Assembly (NCBI RefSeq): GCF_040095835.1
Contig: NZ_JBBMFT010000005.1
Location: forward strand, 62,001 to 126,000
Direction of reading: 5' to 3'
Length of the DNA stretch: 64,000 bases
Source of the DNA: Flavonifractor hominis
GTDB taxonomy: Bacteria > Bacillota > Clostridia > Oscillospirales > Oscillospiraceae
Of this stretch, positions 41,041 to 49,794 are shown piece after piece. Under the pieces are notes generated by a model. That model saw only the letters and a list, made by a program, of their open reading frames with translations. It searched no databases and was not told where the DNA came from. The translations under genes were made by a program, and so were the position numbers. The stretch's first letter is position 1. The number at the start of each line of letters is the position of its first letter.

Positions 41041-42294
41041 TCAGACCTTGGCCTTGCGCTTCAGGCTGCGGTTCCAGATAAACATACCCAGGATGCCGAT
41101 GAGCATCATGATGCCCACGGCGATGAAGTAGTACTTGTAGCCGGTGGCGGAGTAAGTATCCAGAATGGCGCCGGCGGTCAGGGGGCAGATGACCTCGGGC
41201 AGGTAGCCGATGGTGCTGATGAGGCCGATGGCGGTGCCGGAGACCTCCATGGGGATGCCGCCGTCCTCCATCAGGGAGAAGACGATGCCGTAGTTGCAGT
41301 ACATGCCCACATAGATGATGGCGCACACGATGACGAACACGGGCACGCTCATGGTGGGGAAGAGGGCGATGGCGAAGGTACCGATGGCCATGATGAGGAA
41401 GCAGATGACCATGATCCTGGGCCGGCCGATGCGGTCAGCCAGTACGCCGCCGCCCACGGAGGCGAAGGGACGGATGTAGTCGGCCATGATGGTCACGATG
41501 GTGCCGCCGATCATGGCCATGCCGAAGGCGGAGGTGGCGTAGGGGTTGAAGTAGGCGTAGGACATGTTCATCACGTAGGTGCAGCACAGGATCAGGCAGA
41601 GAATCCACACCTGGGGCAGCTTGACCACGGTGAGGATCTGCTTGAAGTTGAAGCGCTCGGACTTGTCGCCGCCCTTGTCGTCCTTGAAGAACAGCAAGAC
41701 CAGCACGCCCAGGACGATGACCACCACGGAGTAGAAGACGATGCCGCCCTTGAGGCCGGCGGCGTTGATGTCGGAGCCGCCGCCGGTGCTTCTGCTCACC
41801 GCGTTGATGATGGCCAGGGCGATGGCAAGGTGCACCGCGTTGGTGACGCCGCGGCCGGCCTCCATGAAGCCGTAGGCCTTGCCCTGCTCATTGGCGGCGG
41901 CCAGGCCGCGGATGCCCTTGACCAGAGCGGGCCAGAAGGCGAACAGCGCGGTGAAGCCCCATACCAGATAGATGACCAGCAGCATGGAGTAGCTGGTGGC
42001 GAACAGGTGGCAGAACCCGGCGATACCCGTCAGGATCAGGGAGACCGAGATCAGCTTCTTGGGGGAGATGAAGTCGGCCACCACGCCGCCGAACAGGTAG
42101 GATACCATGCCGAACACGCCGAACATGGCGCCCAGGGTGCCCATCTGGGTGTTGGTCAGGTTGTAGGCCTCCAGATAGGCGTCGTAGTAATAGGTGCGGA
42201 AGTAGGGCAGGCCGTAGATGAGCGATCCGGCGATGGCCAGGATCACCAGCCTCCACATGTTCCCTTTCAGTTTGGACGCTACTTTTTCTGCCAT
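41041..42294 (-). CDS. MFS transporter
   Basis: A 417-residue major facilitator with about twelve membrane segments. The N-half has TQMGTLGAMFGVFGMVSYLFGGVVADFISPKKL, containing the loop 2-3 G-x3-D-x5-K signature, and the central loop is charged (DDKGGDKSERFNFKQ). The second half has GGVLADRIGRPRI. It looks like an organic-anion or oxalate/formate-type permease, but the substrate is unknown. ATG 42294 has AGGAGG 11 bases upstream. It lies 45 bases after the M20 hydrolase gene and is probably its uptake partner. Confidence 0.9.
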   Translation of the reverse strand: MAEKVASKLKGNMWRLVILAIAGSLIYGLPYFRTYYYDAYLEAYNLTNTQMGTLGAMFGVFGMVSYLFGGVVADFISPKKLISVSLILTGIAGFCHLFATSYSMLLVIYLVWGFTALFAFWPALVKGIRGLAAANEQGKAYGFMEAGRGVTNAVHLAIALAIINAVSRSTGGGSDINAAGLKGGIVFYSVVVIVLGVLVLLFFKDDKGGDKSERFNFKQILTVVKLPQVWILCLILCCTYVMNMSYAYFNPYATSAFGMAMIGGTIVTIMADYIRPFASVGGGVLADRIGRPRIMVICFLIMAIGTFAIALFPTMSVPVFVIVCAIIYVGMYCNYGIVFSLMEDGGIPMEVSGTAIGLISTIGYLPEVICPLTAGAILDTYSATGYKYYFIAVGIMMLIGILGMFIWNRSLKRKAKV

Positions 42295-42339
42295 GATTTC
42301 AATTACCTCCTCTGTTCTTGACACACATGCCTGTTTCTC

Positions 42340-43623
42340 TCAGTTCCCGTGAAGCTCTTCCAGAGCGAACACACACATATCCACGGCGGCCTGCAGGCAG
42401 TCCTCGTCAAAGTCGAACTCCGGGTCATGCACCGTGTTGGTGGCGTCGGCGCCGATGCCCACGTAGGTGCCGATACCGCCGTTCTGCTGGACCTTGGTGA
42501 TCATCACGGCCGCGTCGTCGGTGCCGCCCACATTGCCCTCGAAGTATACCTTCTCGAACCAGGGCACCTTGTTGGCGGCCCGCTGGATGATCTCCATCAT
42601 GGCGTAGTCGCTGGCGCCGGCGGGCACCTCGCCGTAGTCCACATAGTGGTAGGTGAGGTCGTAGGCCTTGGCCGTGCCGTCCAGAATGTCAAAGATCCGC
42701 TTGCCCGCGTAGGCCGAGATCTCGGGGAACTGGCCCCGGTATTCGATGCGCATCATGGCGTTGGGGGCGATGGTGTTGGCGCACACCCCGGCGTGGATCT
42801 CACCCACGTTCACCCGGCACAGACCCGCCTCGTGGGGGGCGATGCTGTGGATGTTCAGCGCCGCCGAACAGGCTGCCAGCAGGGCGTTTTTCCCCTCCTG
42901 AGAGGCGCCGCAGGGGTGGGCCGCCCGGCCTTCCAGATAGACGTCCAGCTGCCGGTCGCTGAGAAAATCCCGGCAGCCGCAGGCGATGGTGTGGGAGGGC
43001 AGGGGCTTGTTCTCCGCGCTCAGGGCGATGTGGACGGCGATGAAGTTCATCACGTCGTCCAGGTGGCCCTTGTCCACGATGGACTGGGCGCCGTAGAAGG
43101 TCTCCTCCGCCGGCTGGAAGAAGAGCTTGATCTTCCCGCGCAGCTGGTCCCGGCGCTCCATCAGCGCCTGGGCGATGCCCAGGCCGATGGCTGTGTGGCC
43201 GTCGTGGCCGCAGGCGTGCACCGACTTGGGGTTGCAGGAGAGGTATCCCTCGTCGTAGGGGCGGTAGCCCGGCTTTTCGGGCTCGTCATAGGGCAGGCAG
43301 TCCATCTCAAAGCGCATGGCCGAGACCGGGCCCTCCCGCCCGGTGTCCAGCACCGCCATCACGCCGGGCCAGCCCTGGGTCATGGCCACAAAACGCTCGT
43401 TGGCGCCCTGGCGGACCGCCCGGTCCATCTCGGCCTGTACCTGCTCCGGGGTCAGCCGTTCGGGCTCGCCCACGCTGGACGGCTCGATCACGTCCGGCCC
43501 CATAGCCACGGTGTAGCCCATTTCGGTCAGCAGCTCGGCTACCCGGGCGCTGGTGCGGAATTCCCGCCAGCCGTTTTCGGGATAGTGGTGGAATTCCCTG
43601 CGGTACGCTGTCAGTTGATTCAA
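42340..43623 (-). CDS. M20-family amidohydrolase
   Basis: A 427-residue metallopeptidase-type amidohydrolase (M20D-like). Metal motifs are SVHACGHDGHTAIGLGIAQAL and FFQPAEETFYGAQ; a dimerisation insert occupies the middle, and the metal site closes near TNTVHDPEF. Relatives cleave N-acyl amino acids, aminobenzoyl-glutamate or similar amides; the substrate here is open. The start is TTG 43623, 6-7 bases after GGAGGG; ATG 43656 would overlap the upstream gene by 16 bases with a weak site. It follows the MocR-like regulator by 17 bases. Confidence 0.9.
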   Translation of the reverse strand: MNQLTAYRREFHHYPENGWREFRTSARVAELLTEMGYTVAMGPDVIEPSSVGEPERLTPEQVQAEMDRAVRQGANERFVAMTQGWPGVMAVLDTGREGPVSAMRFEMDCLPYDEPEKPGYRPYDEGYLSCNPKSVHACGHDGHTAIGLGIAQALMERRDQLRGKIKLFFQPAEETFYGAQSIVDKGHLDDVMNFIAVHIALSAENKPLPSHTIACGCRDFLSDRQLDVYLEGRAAHPCGASQEGKNALLAACSAALNIHSIAPHEAGLCRVNVGEIHAGVCANTIAPNAMMRIEYRGQFPEISAYAGKRIFDILDGTAKAYDLTYHYVDYGEVPAGASDYAMMEIIQRAANKVPWFEKVYFEGNVGGTDDAAVMITKVQQNGGIGTYVGIGADATNTVHDPEFDFDEDCLQAAVDMCVFALEELHGN

Positions 43624-43640
43624 TTTGATCCCTCCGCTCT

Positions 43641-45074
43641 TTATTCCGTGCTGCATTCCAGCGCCTGCGCCAGAATCTGCACGCCGGTGTCGATGTCCTC
43701 GTCCCTGATGTTGGAAAAGCAAAGGCGGACATGGCCGCCGCCCTTATAACCGTTGGGATAGAAGAGAAAGCCGGGCATGATCAGCAGCCCGCGCTTTTCC
43801 GCCTCCTGATAGAGGGTGCGCTCATTGATGCGCTCGTCCAGCGAGCACCACAGAAGCAGTCCACCCTTGGGGCGGGTGTACCGGATGCCCAGATGGGCAA
43901 TGGAGTCCAGCCCCCGGCACAGCCGGTCCAGTTTACCGGCGTAATGCGCGGCCAGCCGCTCCAGATGGGCCTGGTAGTAGCCGCGCTCGATGTATTCGTT
44001 GAGCAGGAACTGGCCCAGGCTGCTCACAAAGGTCTCGTCCACCATGATCAGCCGGCCCAGAGTCTCGATGAGGTCGGTGGGGCCTACGATATACCCGGTC
44101 TTGATCCCCATGGGAAAGGTCAGGGTAAAGGAGTCCAGATAGATCACCGACCGGTACCGGTCCAGAGAGTACAGGCTGGGGATCCGGCTGCCCTCGTACC
44201 GGAAGTCCCGCTGGGAGTCCTCCTCAATGATGGGGATGCAGTAGCGCCCCGCCAGCTCCAGCAGCTTCTTCCGCTTCTCCAGCGACATGACGATGCCGGT
44301 GGGATTGTGGTAATTGGGCATGGTGTAGATGAACTTGGGGGCGTATTTTTTGATGGCGGCCTCCAGCTGGGCCAGATCCATGCCGTCGGGCTGCATGGGG
44401 ACCGTCACCAGATGGATGCCCTTGTTGCGGAAAATGCTGGCGTTGTCGGGCACCACCGGCTCCTCGGCGATGATGCAGTCCCCCTCCTTCAGGTAGAGGG
44501 TCATGATGTGGTGCAGGGCCTGGTTGGTCTCGGATACCAGCTGGATGTTCCGTGGGCTGAGATACATGTTCTCGTGGAAGAGCAGCGCGCAGATGTTCCG
44601 CTTGGTCCGCTCCTCCTGGGGCCGGGGCGCCCGGACCATGTCCCGGACGATCTCTTCCATCCCATGGGAGGGATAGGCCGTCTCGTCCATGATCATCCCG
44701 GCCATGGAGATGTGCTGCTCGCTCTCCGAGCGGCAGAACAGGTCCAAAAACAACTTTTCCTTCTCGTTGAAGTGATAGCGGATCATCTTCTCCAGCGGGA
44801 AAAAGCGGTTGAACGGCACGCCGTCGTCCGCGATCTCCTTGACAAAATAGCCCCGAGGGCTTTTGGAGGAGACGATGAGATACCCCTCGTCCACCAGCTC
44901 GCCATAGGCCTTGATGACCGTGTTGCGGTGAATCTGCAGCTCTTCGGCCAGCCGGCGCTCCGAGGGCATTTTGTAGCCGTGGCTGATCTCGCCGGAGAGG
45001 ATGAGATTCTGAATGGCGCATTTGACCTGGAGGTAGAGGGGGGTCTGGCTGACGCGGTTGATCTTGATATTCAT
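43641..45074 (-). CDS. GntR/MocR-like regulator with aminotransferase domain lacking the PLP lysine
   Basis: A 477-residue protein. Residues about 1-75 are a GntR-type winged helix (LYLQVKCAIQNLILSG, MPSERRLAEELQIHRNTVIKAYGELVDEGYL). Residues about 120-470 are a type I aminotransferase fold (TMPNYHNPTGIVMS, EEDSQRDFRYEG). The block that usually reads SFSK reads DSFTLTFPMG, with Leu318 in place of the Schiff-base lysine. MocR regulators normally bind PLP there, so this one may sense another ligand or bind PLP non-covalently. It heads an operon with the M20 hydrolase and MFS permease and probably controls them. Confidence 0.88.
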   Translation of the reverse strand: MNIKINRVSQTPLYLQVKCAIQNLILSGEISHGYKMPSERRLAEELQIHRNTVIKAYGELVDEGYLIVSSKSPRGYFVKEIADDGVPFNRFFPLEKMIRYHFNEKEKLFLDLFCRSESEQHISMAGMIMDETAYPSHGMEEIVRDMVRAPRPQEERTKRNICALLFHENMYLSPRNIQLVSETNQALHHIMTLYLKEGDCIIAEEPVVPDNASIFRNKGIHLVTVPMQPDGMDLAQLEAAIKKYAPKFIYTMPNYHNPTGIVMSLEKRKKLLELAGRYCIPIIEEDSQRDFRYEGSRIPSLYSLDRYRSVIYLDSFTLTFPMGIKTGYIVGPTDLIETLGRLIMVDETFVSSLGQFLLNEYIERGYYQAHLERLAAHYAGKLDRLCRGLDSIAHLGIRYTRPKGGLLLWCSLDERINERTLYQEAEKRGLLIMPGFLFYPNGYKGGGHVRLCFSNIRDEDIDTGVQILAQALECSTE

Positions 45075-45140
45075 ACAGCTCTCTTTCTCCGGGGCACAGG
45101 TGTGCTTTTGTGAAAAAGATACGGATACGAAAAAGTTAGG

Positions 45141-45164
45141 CAATTCGAATTTGTGAAAATTATA
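45141..45164 (-). promoter_or_regulatory. Candidate promoter and operator of the MocR operon
   Basis: On the - strand TATAAT (45164-45159) is a good -10 box, but no good -35 box lies 16-18 bases before it. Just downstream is CAAATTCGAATTG (45153-45141), a near-perfect palindrome overlapping the expected start site, which could be the regulator's binding site. Both are tentative. Confidence 0.45.
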
Positions 45165-45246
45165 TCAGCATGTGAGGCGGGTCGAAAGTACCATAATTAT
45201 TTTTTGGTATAGTCCAAGATGGCGGCTGTGTACCAAAACGGGAGGC

Positions 45247-45285
45247 AAAAAAGGGGCGTGGGAGCCATCCGGCTTCCACGCCCTG
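45247..45285 (-). terminator. Terminator of the Crp-GntR-flavoprotein operon
   Basis: On the - strand GGGCGTGGAAGCC pairs with GGCTCCCACGCCC around GGAT with one mismatch, then CTTTTTTG. It follows the DUF1667 stop by 11 bases. Confidence 0.92.
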
Positions 45286-45296
45286 TTTGCAGAGGT

Positions 45297-45659
45297 TCAG
45301 CGGGCCGGGACAGTACGGGTGACCACCACGTCGCTGTCCAGGCCGCACACCCGGCGGAGCACCACGGTCCCCGCCTGGACGGGGGCCTGCAGCTCCACCT
45401 GGCGGATGGCCTGCATCACCGGGAAGATCATCCCCTTGGGGATGGGGGCGGTGAGGCGCACGCTGGCCAGGGGGAGCGTGCCGCCCCGCACCAGCACCGA
45501 GCTGGCGATGGTCCGCCGGGGGTCGGTCACCTCCTGGCGGACATAGGCCTCCCCCCGGGGGCACAGCTGCCCGGTGACCGACTGCACCCGGCCCTCCTCC
45601 ACCAGGGCCTCCAGGGTGCAGCCGTTGGGGCAGAGGATACAGGTATAGGAGCGTTTCAT
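45297..45659 (-). CDS. DUF1667 cysteine-rich protein
   Basis: A 120-residue protein of the DUF1667 family. It starts with CILCPNGCTLEA, and a further Cys follows in GQLCPRGEAYVRQE, giving a four-Cys cluster that could bind zinc or iron-sulfur. Members are found with GlpA-like and GlpB-like flavoproteins in Firmicutes, and this one overlaps the GlpB-like gene as ATGA. It is probably the third subunit or a redox partner of that complex; no direct function is shown. The open frame extends to 46295 but only through the upstream gene. Confidence 0.9.
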   Translation of the reverse strand: MKRSYTCILCPNGCTLEALVEEGRVQSVTGQLCPRGEAYVRQEVTDPRRTIASSVLVRGGTLPLASVRLTAPIPKGMIFPVMQAIRQVELQAPVQAGTVVLRRVCGLDSDVVVTRTVPAR

Positions 45660-46894
45660 TCCACCGACACCTCCAGTGCGCCGTCTGTCCCCAGCCGCCT
45701 GGCCGGAACGTTCAGCTGGATCATCTCCGCGGGGATGGCCTGGCGCATCCGCCGCACGGCCACCTCCGCGCCGTTCTGCCGCACCACGATGCGGCAGTCC
45801 CGGAAGGGGGCGTTGACCCGCAGGGAGAGGGAGAGGTCCGCCCGGCCGCTGCACCGCTGGGGCACGGTGTGGCCCACGCCGGGGCCGGGGCGGATCTCCA
45901 GCGGGCAGGCCGGAGCCGGCCGGCCGGTCAGGAAATCCGCGGCGTGGCGGGCCAGCGCCTCGGCCTCCTGAGAGACAAAGTCCACCAGATCGTGCACATG
46001 CAGCACGTTGCCGGCGGAAAAGACGCCGGGCAGACTGGTCTGCAGGCGCTCGTCCACCACCGCGCCGCCGGTGCGGGGGTCCATGGCGATGCCCGCCCCC
46101 TCCAGCAGCTGGTTTTCCGGGATCAGCCCCACCGAGAGGATGAGGGTGTCGCAGGGGTACTCCCGCTCGGTCCCCGGGATGGGGCGCAGGGAGGCGTCCA
46201 CCTGGGAGACGGTGACGCCGCTCAGCCGCTCCCGGCCGTGGATGGCGGTGACGGTGTGGCTGAGGAAGAGGGGGATGCCGTAGTCCTCCAGGCACTGCAC
46301 CCGGTTGCGGGGCAGGCCGCTGGGGTAGGGCATAAGCTCGAACACCGCCTTGACCCGGGCCCCCTCCAGGGTCAGGCGGCGGGCCATGATCATGCCGATG
46401 TCCCCCGAGCCCAGAATGACGGCCTCCCGGCCGGGCATGCGGTTGTAGAGGTTCAGATAGGCCTGGGCGGTGCCGGCGGTAAAGACGCCGGCGGGCCGGG
46501 TGCCGGGGATGCCCAGAGCCCCCCGGCTGCGCTCCTTGCAGCCCATGGCCAGCACCACCACGCCGGCCTGGTACTGCCGCAGGCCGGTGGGGGTGACGGC
46601 GGTGACCACCCGCTGAGGGGTCAGCTCCACCACGGCGGCCCCGGTCTCACAGGGGATGGACCGGGCCTGGACCTGGTCCAGAAAGCGCTGGGCGTACTCC
46701 GGGCCGGACAGGCTCTCGCCGAAGCGCTCCAGCCCGAAACCGTCGTGGATGCACTGGCGCAGGATGCCGCCCAGAGATTCCTCCCGCTCCAGCACCACCA
46801 GATCCTCGATCCCCAGCCGGTGCAGCTCCACCGCCGCGGCCAGCCCCGCCGGGCCGCCGCCGATGATGACGGCCTGTTTGTATTCCACGCTCAT
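45656..46894 (-). CDS. FAD/NAD(P)-dependent oxidoreductase (GlpB-like partner subunit)
   Basis: A 412-residue two-dinucleotide-domain flavoprotein. The FAD motif AVIIGGGPAGLAAAVEL is N-terminal, AVILGSGDIGMIMARRL is the NAD(P) motif near residue 160, and the second FAD motif TSLPGVFSAGNVLHVHDLVD is near 310. LREESLGGILRQCIHDGFG-type sequence is typical of this branch of NADH oxidase-like proteins linked to glycerol-3-phosphate dehydrogenases. ATG 46894 overlaps the upstream gene's stop, and the downstream DUF1667 gene overlaps in turn, so the three proteins are likely made in fixed ratio. Confidence 0.9.
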   Translation of the reverse strand: MSVEYKQAVIIGGGPAGLAAAVELHRLGIEDLVVLEREESLGGILRQCIHDGFGLERFGESLSGPEYAQRFLDQVQARSIPCETGAAVVELTPQRVVTAVTPTGLRQYQAGVVVLAMGCKERSRGALGIPGTRPAGVFTAGTAQAYLNLYNRMPGREAVILGSGDIGMIMARRLTLEGARVKAVFELMPYPSGLPRNRVQCLEDYGIPLFLSHTVTAIHGRERLSGVTVSQVDASLRPIPGTEREYPCDTLILSVGLIPENQLLEGAGIAMDPRTGGAVVDERLQTSLPGVFSAGNVLHVHDLVDFVSQEAEALARHAADFLTGRPAPACPLEIRPGPGVGHTVPQRCSGRADLSLSLRVNAPFRDCRIVVRQNGAEVAVRRMRQAIPAEMIQLNVPARRLGTDGALEVSVE

Positions 46895-48348
46895 TCCTCC
46901 TCCCGCAGCGCGCCGGCCAGCAGCCACGCGCCCTGGCGGTCATAGCGCACGTCCTGGGGGGCGCAGCCCAGCTCCTGCTCGATCATCTGCTCCAGCTTGG
47001 TCTGGCAGAAGCCGCCCTGGCAGCCGCCCATCATGGCCCGGGTGCGGTATTTGATCCCTGTCAGGGTGTGCACTCCCAGGGGATTGTGGATGGCGGAGCG
47101 GATCTCGGCCCGGGTCACCTCCTCGCAGCTGCACACCAGCCGGCCGTAGTCCGGGTCCCGGGCGATGAGGGCGGCCTGCTCCTCCCGGGTGCGGCCGGCA
47201 AAGCGCACGATGCCCTTGCGGCAGGGGTTGAAGTCCGGGTTTTCCGCAAAGGGTTCCCGCTTGCGCATCAGCTCCACCACGTACTGGGCGATGGGCACCG
47301 CGCCAGTGATGCCGGGGGACTCGATGCCGATGAGGTTGACCGCCCGGGGAGCCAGCTCGTCCCGGATCTCGATCTTATAGTCCTGGATGGCGCCGTGCTC
47401 GTCCACCCACTTGGGCTGGATGCCGGCGAAGGTGCGGATCTGGTCCTTCTTGTGGATGTGGGGCCACAGCAGCGCGCCGCTGGCGGCCAGGGCCTCGATC
47501 TTCCCGGCGGGCACCGAGTAGTCGTCCAGCACGTCGGTGTTCTCCGCGTCGGGACCCACGGTGACGTTGCCGTCCACGGTGGGGGTCACGTGGATGCCCA
47601 TGTACACATTGCTGGGCACGGGGTAGACCGGCATGGGCAGCAGCTTGCCCATGCGCTTGTGGAGCACGATGTAGTTGCTGCGGGAGCCCACCACCCGGTA
47701 GCCGGGGATGCCCAGCAGCTCGGAGATGGTCTGGCAGCCCAGCCCCGCGGCGTTCACCACCCAGCGGGTGCGGTAGCTGCCGTGGGGGGTCTGGAGCAGG
47801 TAGTCCTCCCCCTCCCGGCGGATGCCGGTGACCTTCCGGTCAAAGCAGTAGCGCACACCGTTGGCGTGGGCGTTCTCCGCCAGGGCCACCGTGTACAAAA
47901 AGGGGTCCAGGATGCCACTGTTGCGGGACCACAGGGCGAATTTCCCCACCACGGCGGGCACCAGCTGGTGGAGCTTGGCCTCGTCCACCAGCTCCAGGCC
48001 GTCCATGCCGTTGACCGCACCCTGCTCCATGGTGCGCCGCAGCTGCTCCAGATCCTCCGGCGTGTTGCCCACCAGCACCTTGCCGCAGCGGCGGAAGGGG
48101 AAGTCCAGCTCCCGGGCCAGCTGGTCCATCATCTTGTTGCCTGCCACGCAGAAGCGGGCCTTCAGACTGCCCGGCGGATTGGCAAAGCCGCCGTGGACCA
48201 CGGCGGAATTGCGCCCGCTGGTCTCGCTGCACACGTCCAGATTTTGCTCCAGCACCGCCGTGCGCAGGCGGTAGCGGGACAGCTCCCGGGCGATGGCGCT
48301 GCCCACCACCCCGGCGCCGATGACGATCACGTCGTAATGCTCCTGCAT
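46891..48348 (-). CDS. FAD-dependent dehydrogenase, GlpA-like, with C-terminal BFD [2Fe-2S] domain
   Basis: A 485-residue flavoprotein of the DAO family. The FAD motif VIVIGAGVVGSAIARELSR starts the chain, and TSGRNSAVVHGGF matches glycerol-3-phosphate dehydrogenase and L-2-hydroxyglutarate oxidase relatives. A C-terminal BFD-like domain (about 400-460) has CSCEEVTRAEI and GGCQGGFCQ, four Cys for a [2Fe-2S] cluster. Glycerol-3-phosphate is the leading substrate guess, but no glpK or glpF is near, and a GntR regulator sits in front, so another hydroxyacid is possible. The start is ATG 48348 after GCGAGGTGAACACA. Confidence 0.88.
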   Translation of the reverse strand: MQEHYDVIVIGAGVVGSAIARELSRYRLRTAVLEQNLDVCSETSGRNSAVVHGGFANPPGSLKARFCVAGNKMMDQLARELDFPFRRCGKVLVGNTPEDLEQLRRTMEQGAVNGMDGLELVDEAKLHQLVPAVVGKFALWSRNSGILDPFLYTVALAENAHANGVRYCFDRKVTGIRREGEDYLLQTPHGSYRTRWVVNAAGLGCQTISELLGIPGYRVVGSRSNYIVLHKRMGKLLPMPVYPVPSNVYMGIHVTPTVDGNVTVGPDAENTDVLDDYSVPAGKIEALAASGALLWPHIHKKDQIRTFAGIQPKWVDEHGAIQDYKIEIRDELAPRAVNLIGIESPGITGAVPIAQYVVELMRKREPFAENPDFNPCRKGIVRFAGRTREEQAALIARDPDYGRLVCSCEEVTRAEIRSAIHNPLGVHTLTGIKYRTRAMMGGCQGGFCQTKLEQMIEQELGCAPQDVRYDRQGAWLLAGALREEE

Positions 48349-48370
48349 TGTGTTCACCTCGCAATTGTGG

Positions 48371-49087
48371 TCACAGCCGCCGTTGCGGCGGCTCAAAAAA
48401 CTGGGCCGGGTCCTTAAAATAGTCGGGAAAGGCCGCCTGGATGGAGGAGATGTACTCCGTATAGCGGTACAGATGCCGCCGGGCGATCTGCCGGGCCCGG
48501 TCCTCATCCCGATCCTGGATGGCCTGGACCAGCTGTTCATGGTCCTGCAGAGTGCTCTGGGGAGGACAGCAGCGGAAACTGAGAATGGTAGCCCGGTCAA
48601 AGCTGGGGGCGATGTGCTCCACCAGCTCCAGCCAGTGCCGGCGGCCGCACAGCTGGTAGAGCATGCCGTGAAAAGCCTTGTCCAGCCGCAAGATCCCGTC
48701 CTCCTGCTGGCGGTTGATGTACACTTTCCAGAGCGCCAGGGTCGTCCACAGCCGGTCCACGTCCCGTTTTGTCAGCATGCGGCAGGCCATGACGGCGATC
48801 TCCCCCTCCAGCACGCTGCGCAAGTGGCGCACCTCCTCCACCAGTTCGGTGTCGATGTAAGAGACATAGGTGCCGATTTTGGGGCGGATGTCGATGAGTT
48901 TGCGCTGTGCCAGCTCCAGCTCGGCTTCCCGGAAAGGGGTGCGGCTGATGCCCAGGCGCTGGCATAGCTCCTGCTCGGGCAGTTTTTCCCCCGGGATCAG
49001 CCGGAGGTGAATGATATTGTCCATCAGTACCCGCAGCGCATAGTCTTTTGCGGATTCCTGTATGGTGCGTTCCGAGATTGTGATCAT
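48371..49087 (-). CDS. GntR-family (FadR/FCD-type) transcriptional regulator
   Basis: A 238-residue regulator. The winged helix-turn-helix is in residues about 10-80 (LIPGEKLPEQELCQRLGISRTPFREAELELAQRKLI). The C-terminal FCD domain has the metal-binding pattern (LDKAFHGMLYQLCG, then DHEQLVQAI and ARRHLYRY), used by relatives to sense organic acids. It lies between the Crp/Fnr gene and the GlpA-like gene in one operon, so it most likely controls the flavoprotein genes. ATG 49087 is preceded by GAAGGGA. Confidence 0.92.
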   Translation of the reverse strand: MITISERTIQESAKDYALRVLMDNIIHLRLIPGEKLPEQELCQRLGISRTPFREAELELAQRKLIDIRPKIGTYVSYIDTELVEEVRHLRSVLEGEIAVMACRMLTKRDVDRLWTTLALWKVYINRQQEDGILRLDKAFHGMLYQLCGRRHWLELVEHIAPSFDRATILSFRCCPPQSTLQDHEQLVQAIQDRDEDRARQIARRHLYRYTEYISSIQAAFPDYFKDPAQFFEPPQRRL

Positions 49088-49104
49088 AGTGCCATCCCTT
49101 CTCT

Positions 49105-49776
49105 CTACAGTTCTAGGTGATCGGCCAGCAATTCAAAGTGATTGCGCCGGGTGCGCAGCAGCCCCTCCCGCTGCATCCGGCCCAGCTCCCCGGACAGGGC
49201 GCTGCGCTCTACGTTCAGGTAGTCGGCCAGCTGCTGGCGGTCAAAGGGAATGGTGAAGCTGCGCCCACCGCTGCGCACGGCCTGCTCGGACAGATAGGAG
49301 AGCAGCCGGCCCCGGATGGTCTTGGGGGAGGTGTGGAAGATCTTCCGGGACAGGTTCAGATTTTTCTGGGCCGACAGGGTCAGCAGGTTGCGCACCAGAC
49401 GGCTGTGGTGGGCGCAGGTGTTGGGGCAGGCGTGCAGCACCCGCTCCACCTCCAGAAACAGCGCCTCGGACGGCTCGGCCGCCACCACGTCCACCATCAG
49501 CGGTTCGGTCGGGGTGCAGGCGTAGGTCTCGGCAAAGATCTGTCCCGGACCCACGCTGTCCAGCACCGTGACGTTGCCCCAGAGGTCGCAGCTCTCAATG
49601 AGCACCCGCCCCGAGAGCACCACCCCCAGGGCGGTGACCGTGTCCCCCGTGCGGTAGATGGCCTGTCCTTTGGCAAAACTCTGCCGCCGGCTGGCCAGGC
49701 AGGAGAGCATGGCCTGGGCCTCCTCCGGCGTGACCCCGCGGAATAAGGCGGTGCCGCACAGTTCGGTCATATCCAT
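49105..49776 (-). CDS. Crp/Fnr-family transcriptional regulator
   Basis: A 223-residue regulator. Residues about 10-130 form the cyclic-nucleotide-like sensor barrel (FAKGQAIYRTGDTVTALGVVLSGRVLI), and the C-terminus has the helix-turn-helix FDRQQLADYLNVERSALSGELGRMQREGL. Cysteines are scattered but not in the N-terminal FNR cluster pattern, so an iron-sulfur oxygen sensor is not supported. It is divergent from hcp with shared palindromes, which points to a nitrosative or oxidative stress regulator like HcpR. ATG 49776 has AGGAGG 7 bases upstream. Confidence 0.92.
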   Translation of the reverse strand: MDMTELCGTALFRGVTPEEAQAMLSCLASRRQSFAKGQAIYRTGDTVTALGVVLSGRVLIESCDLWGNVTVLDSVGPGQIFAETYACTPTEPLMVDVVAAEPSEALFLEVERVLHACPNTCAHHSRLVRNLLTLSAQKNLNLSRKIFHTSPKTIRGRLLSYLSEQAVRSGGRSFTIPFDRQQLADYLNVERSALSGELGRMQREGLLRTRRNHFELLADHLEL

Positions 49777-49794
49777 AGAAATCCTCCTGGTAAC

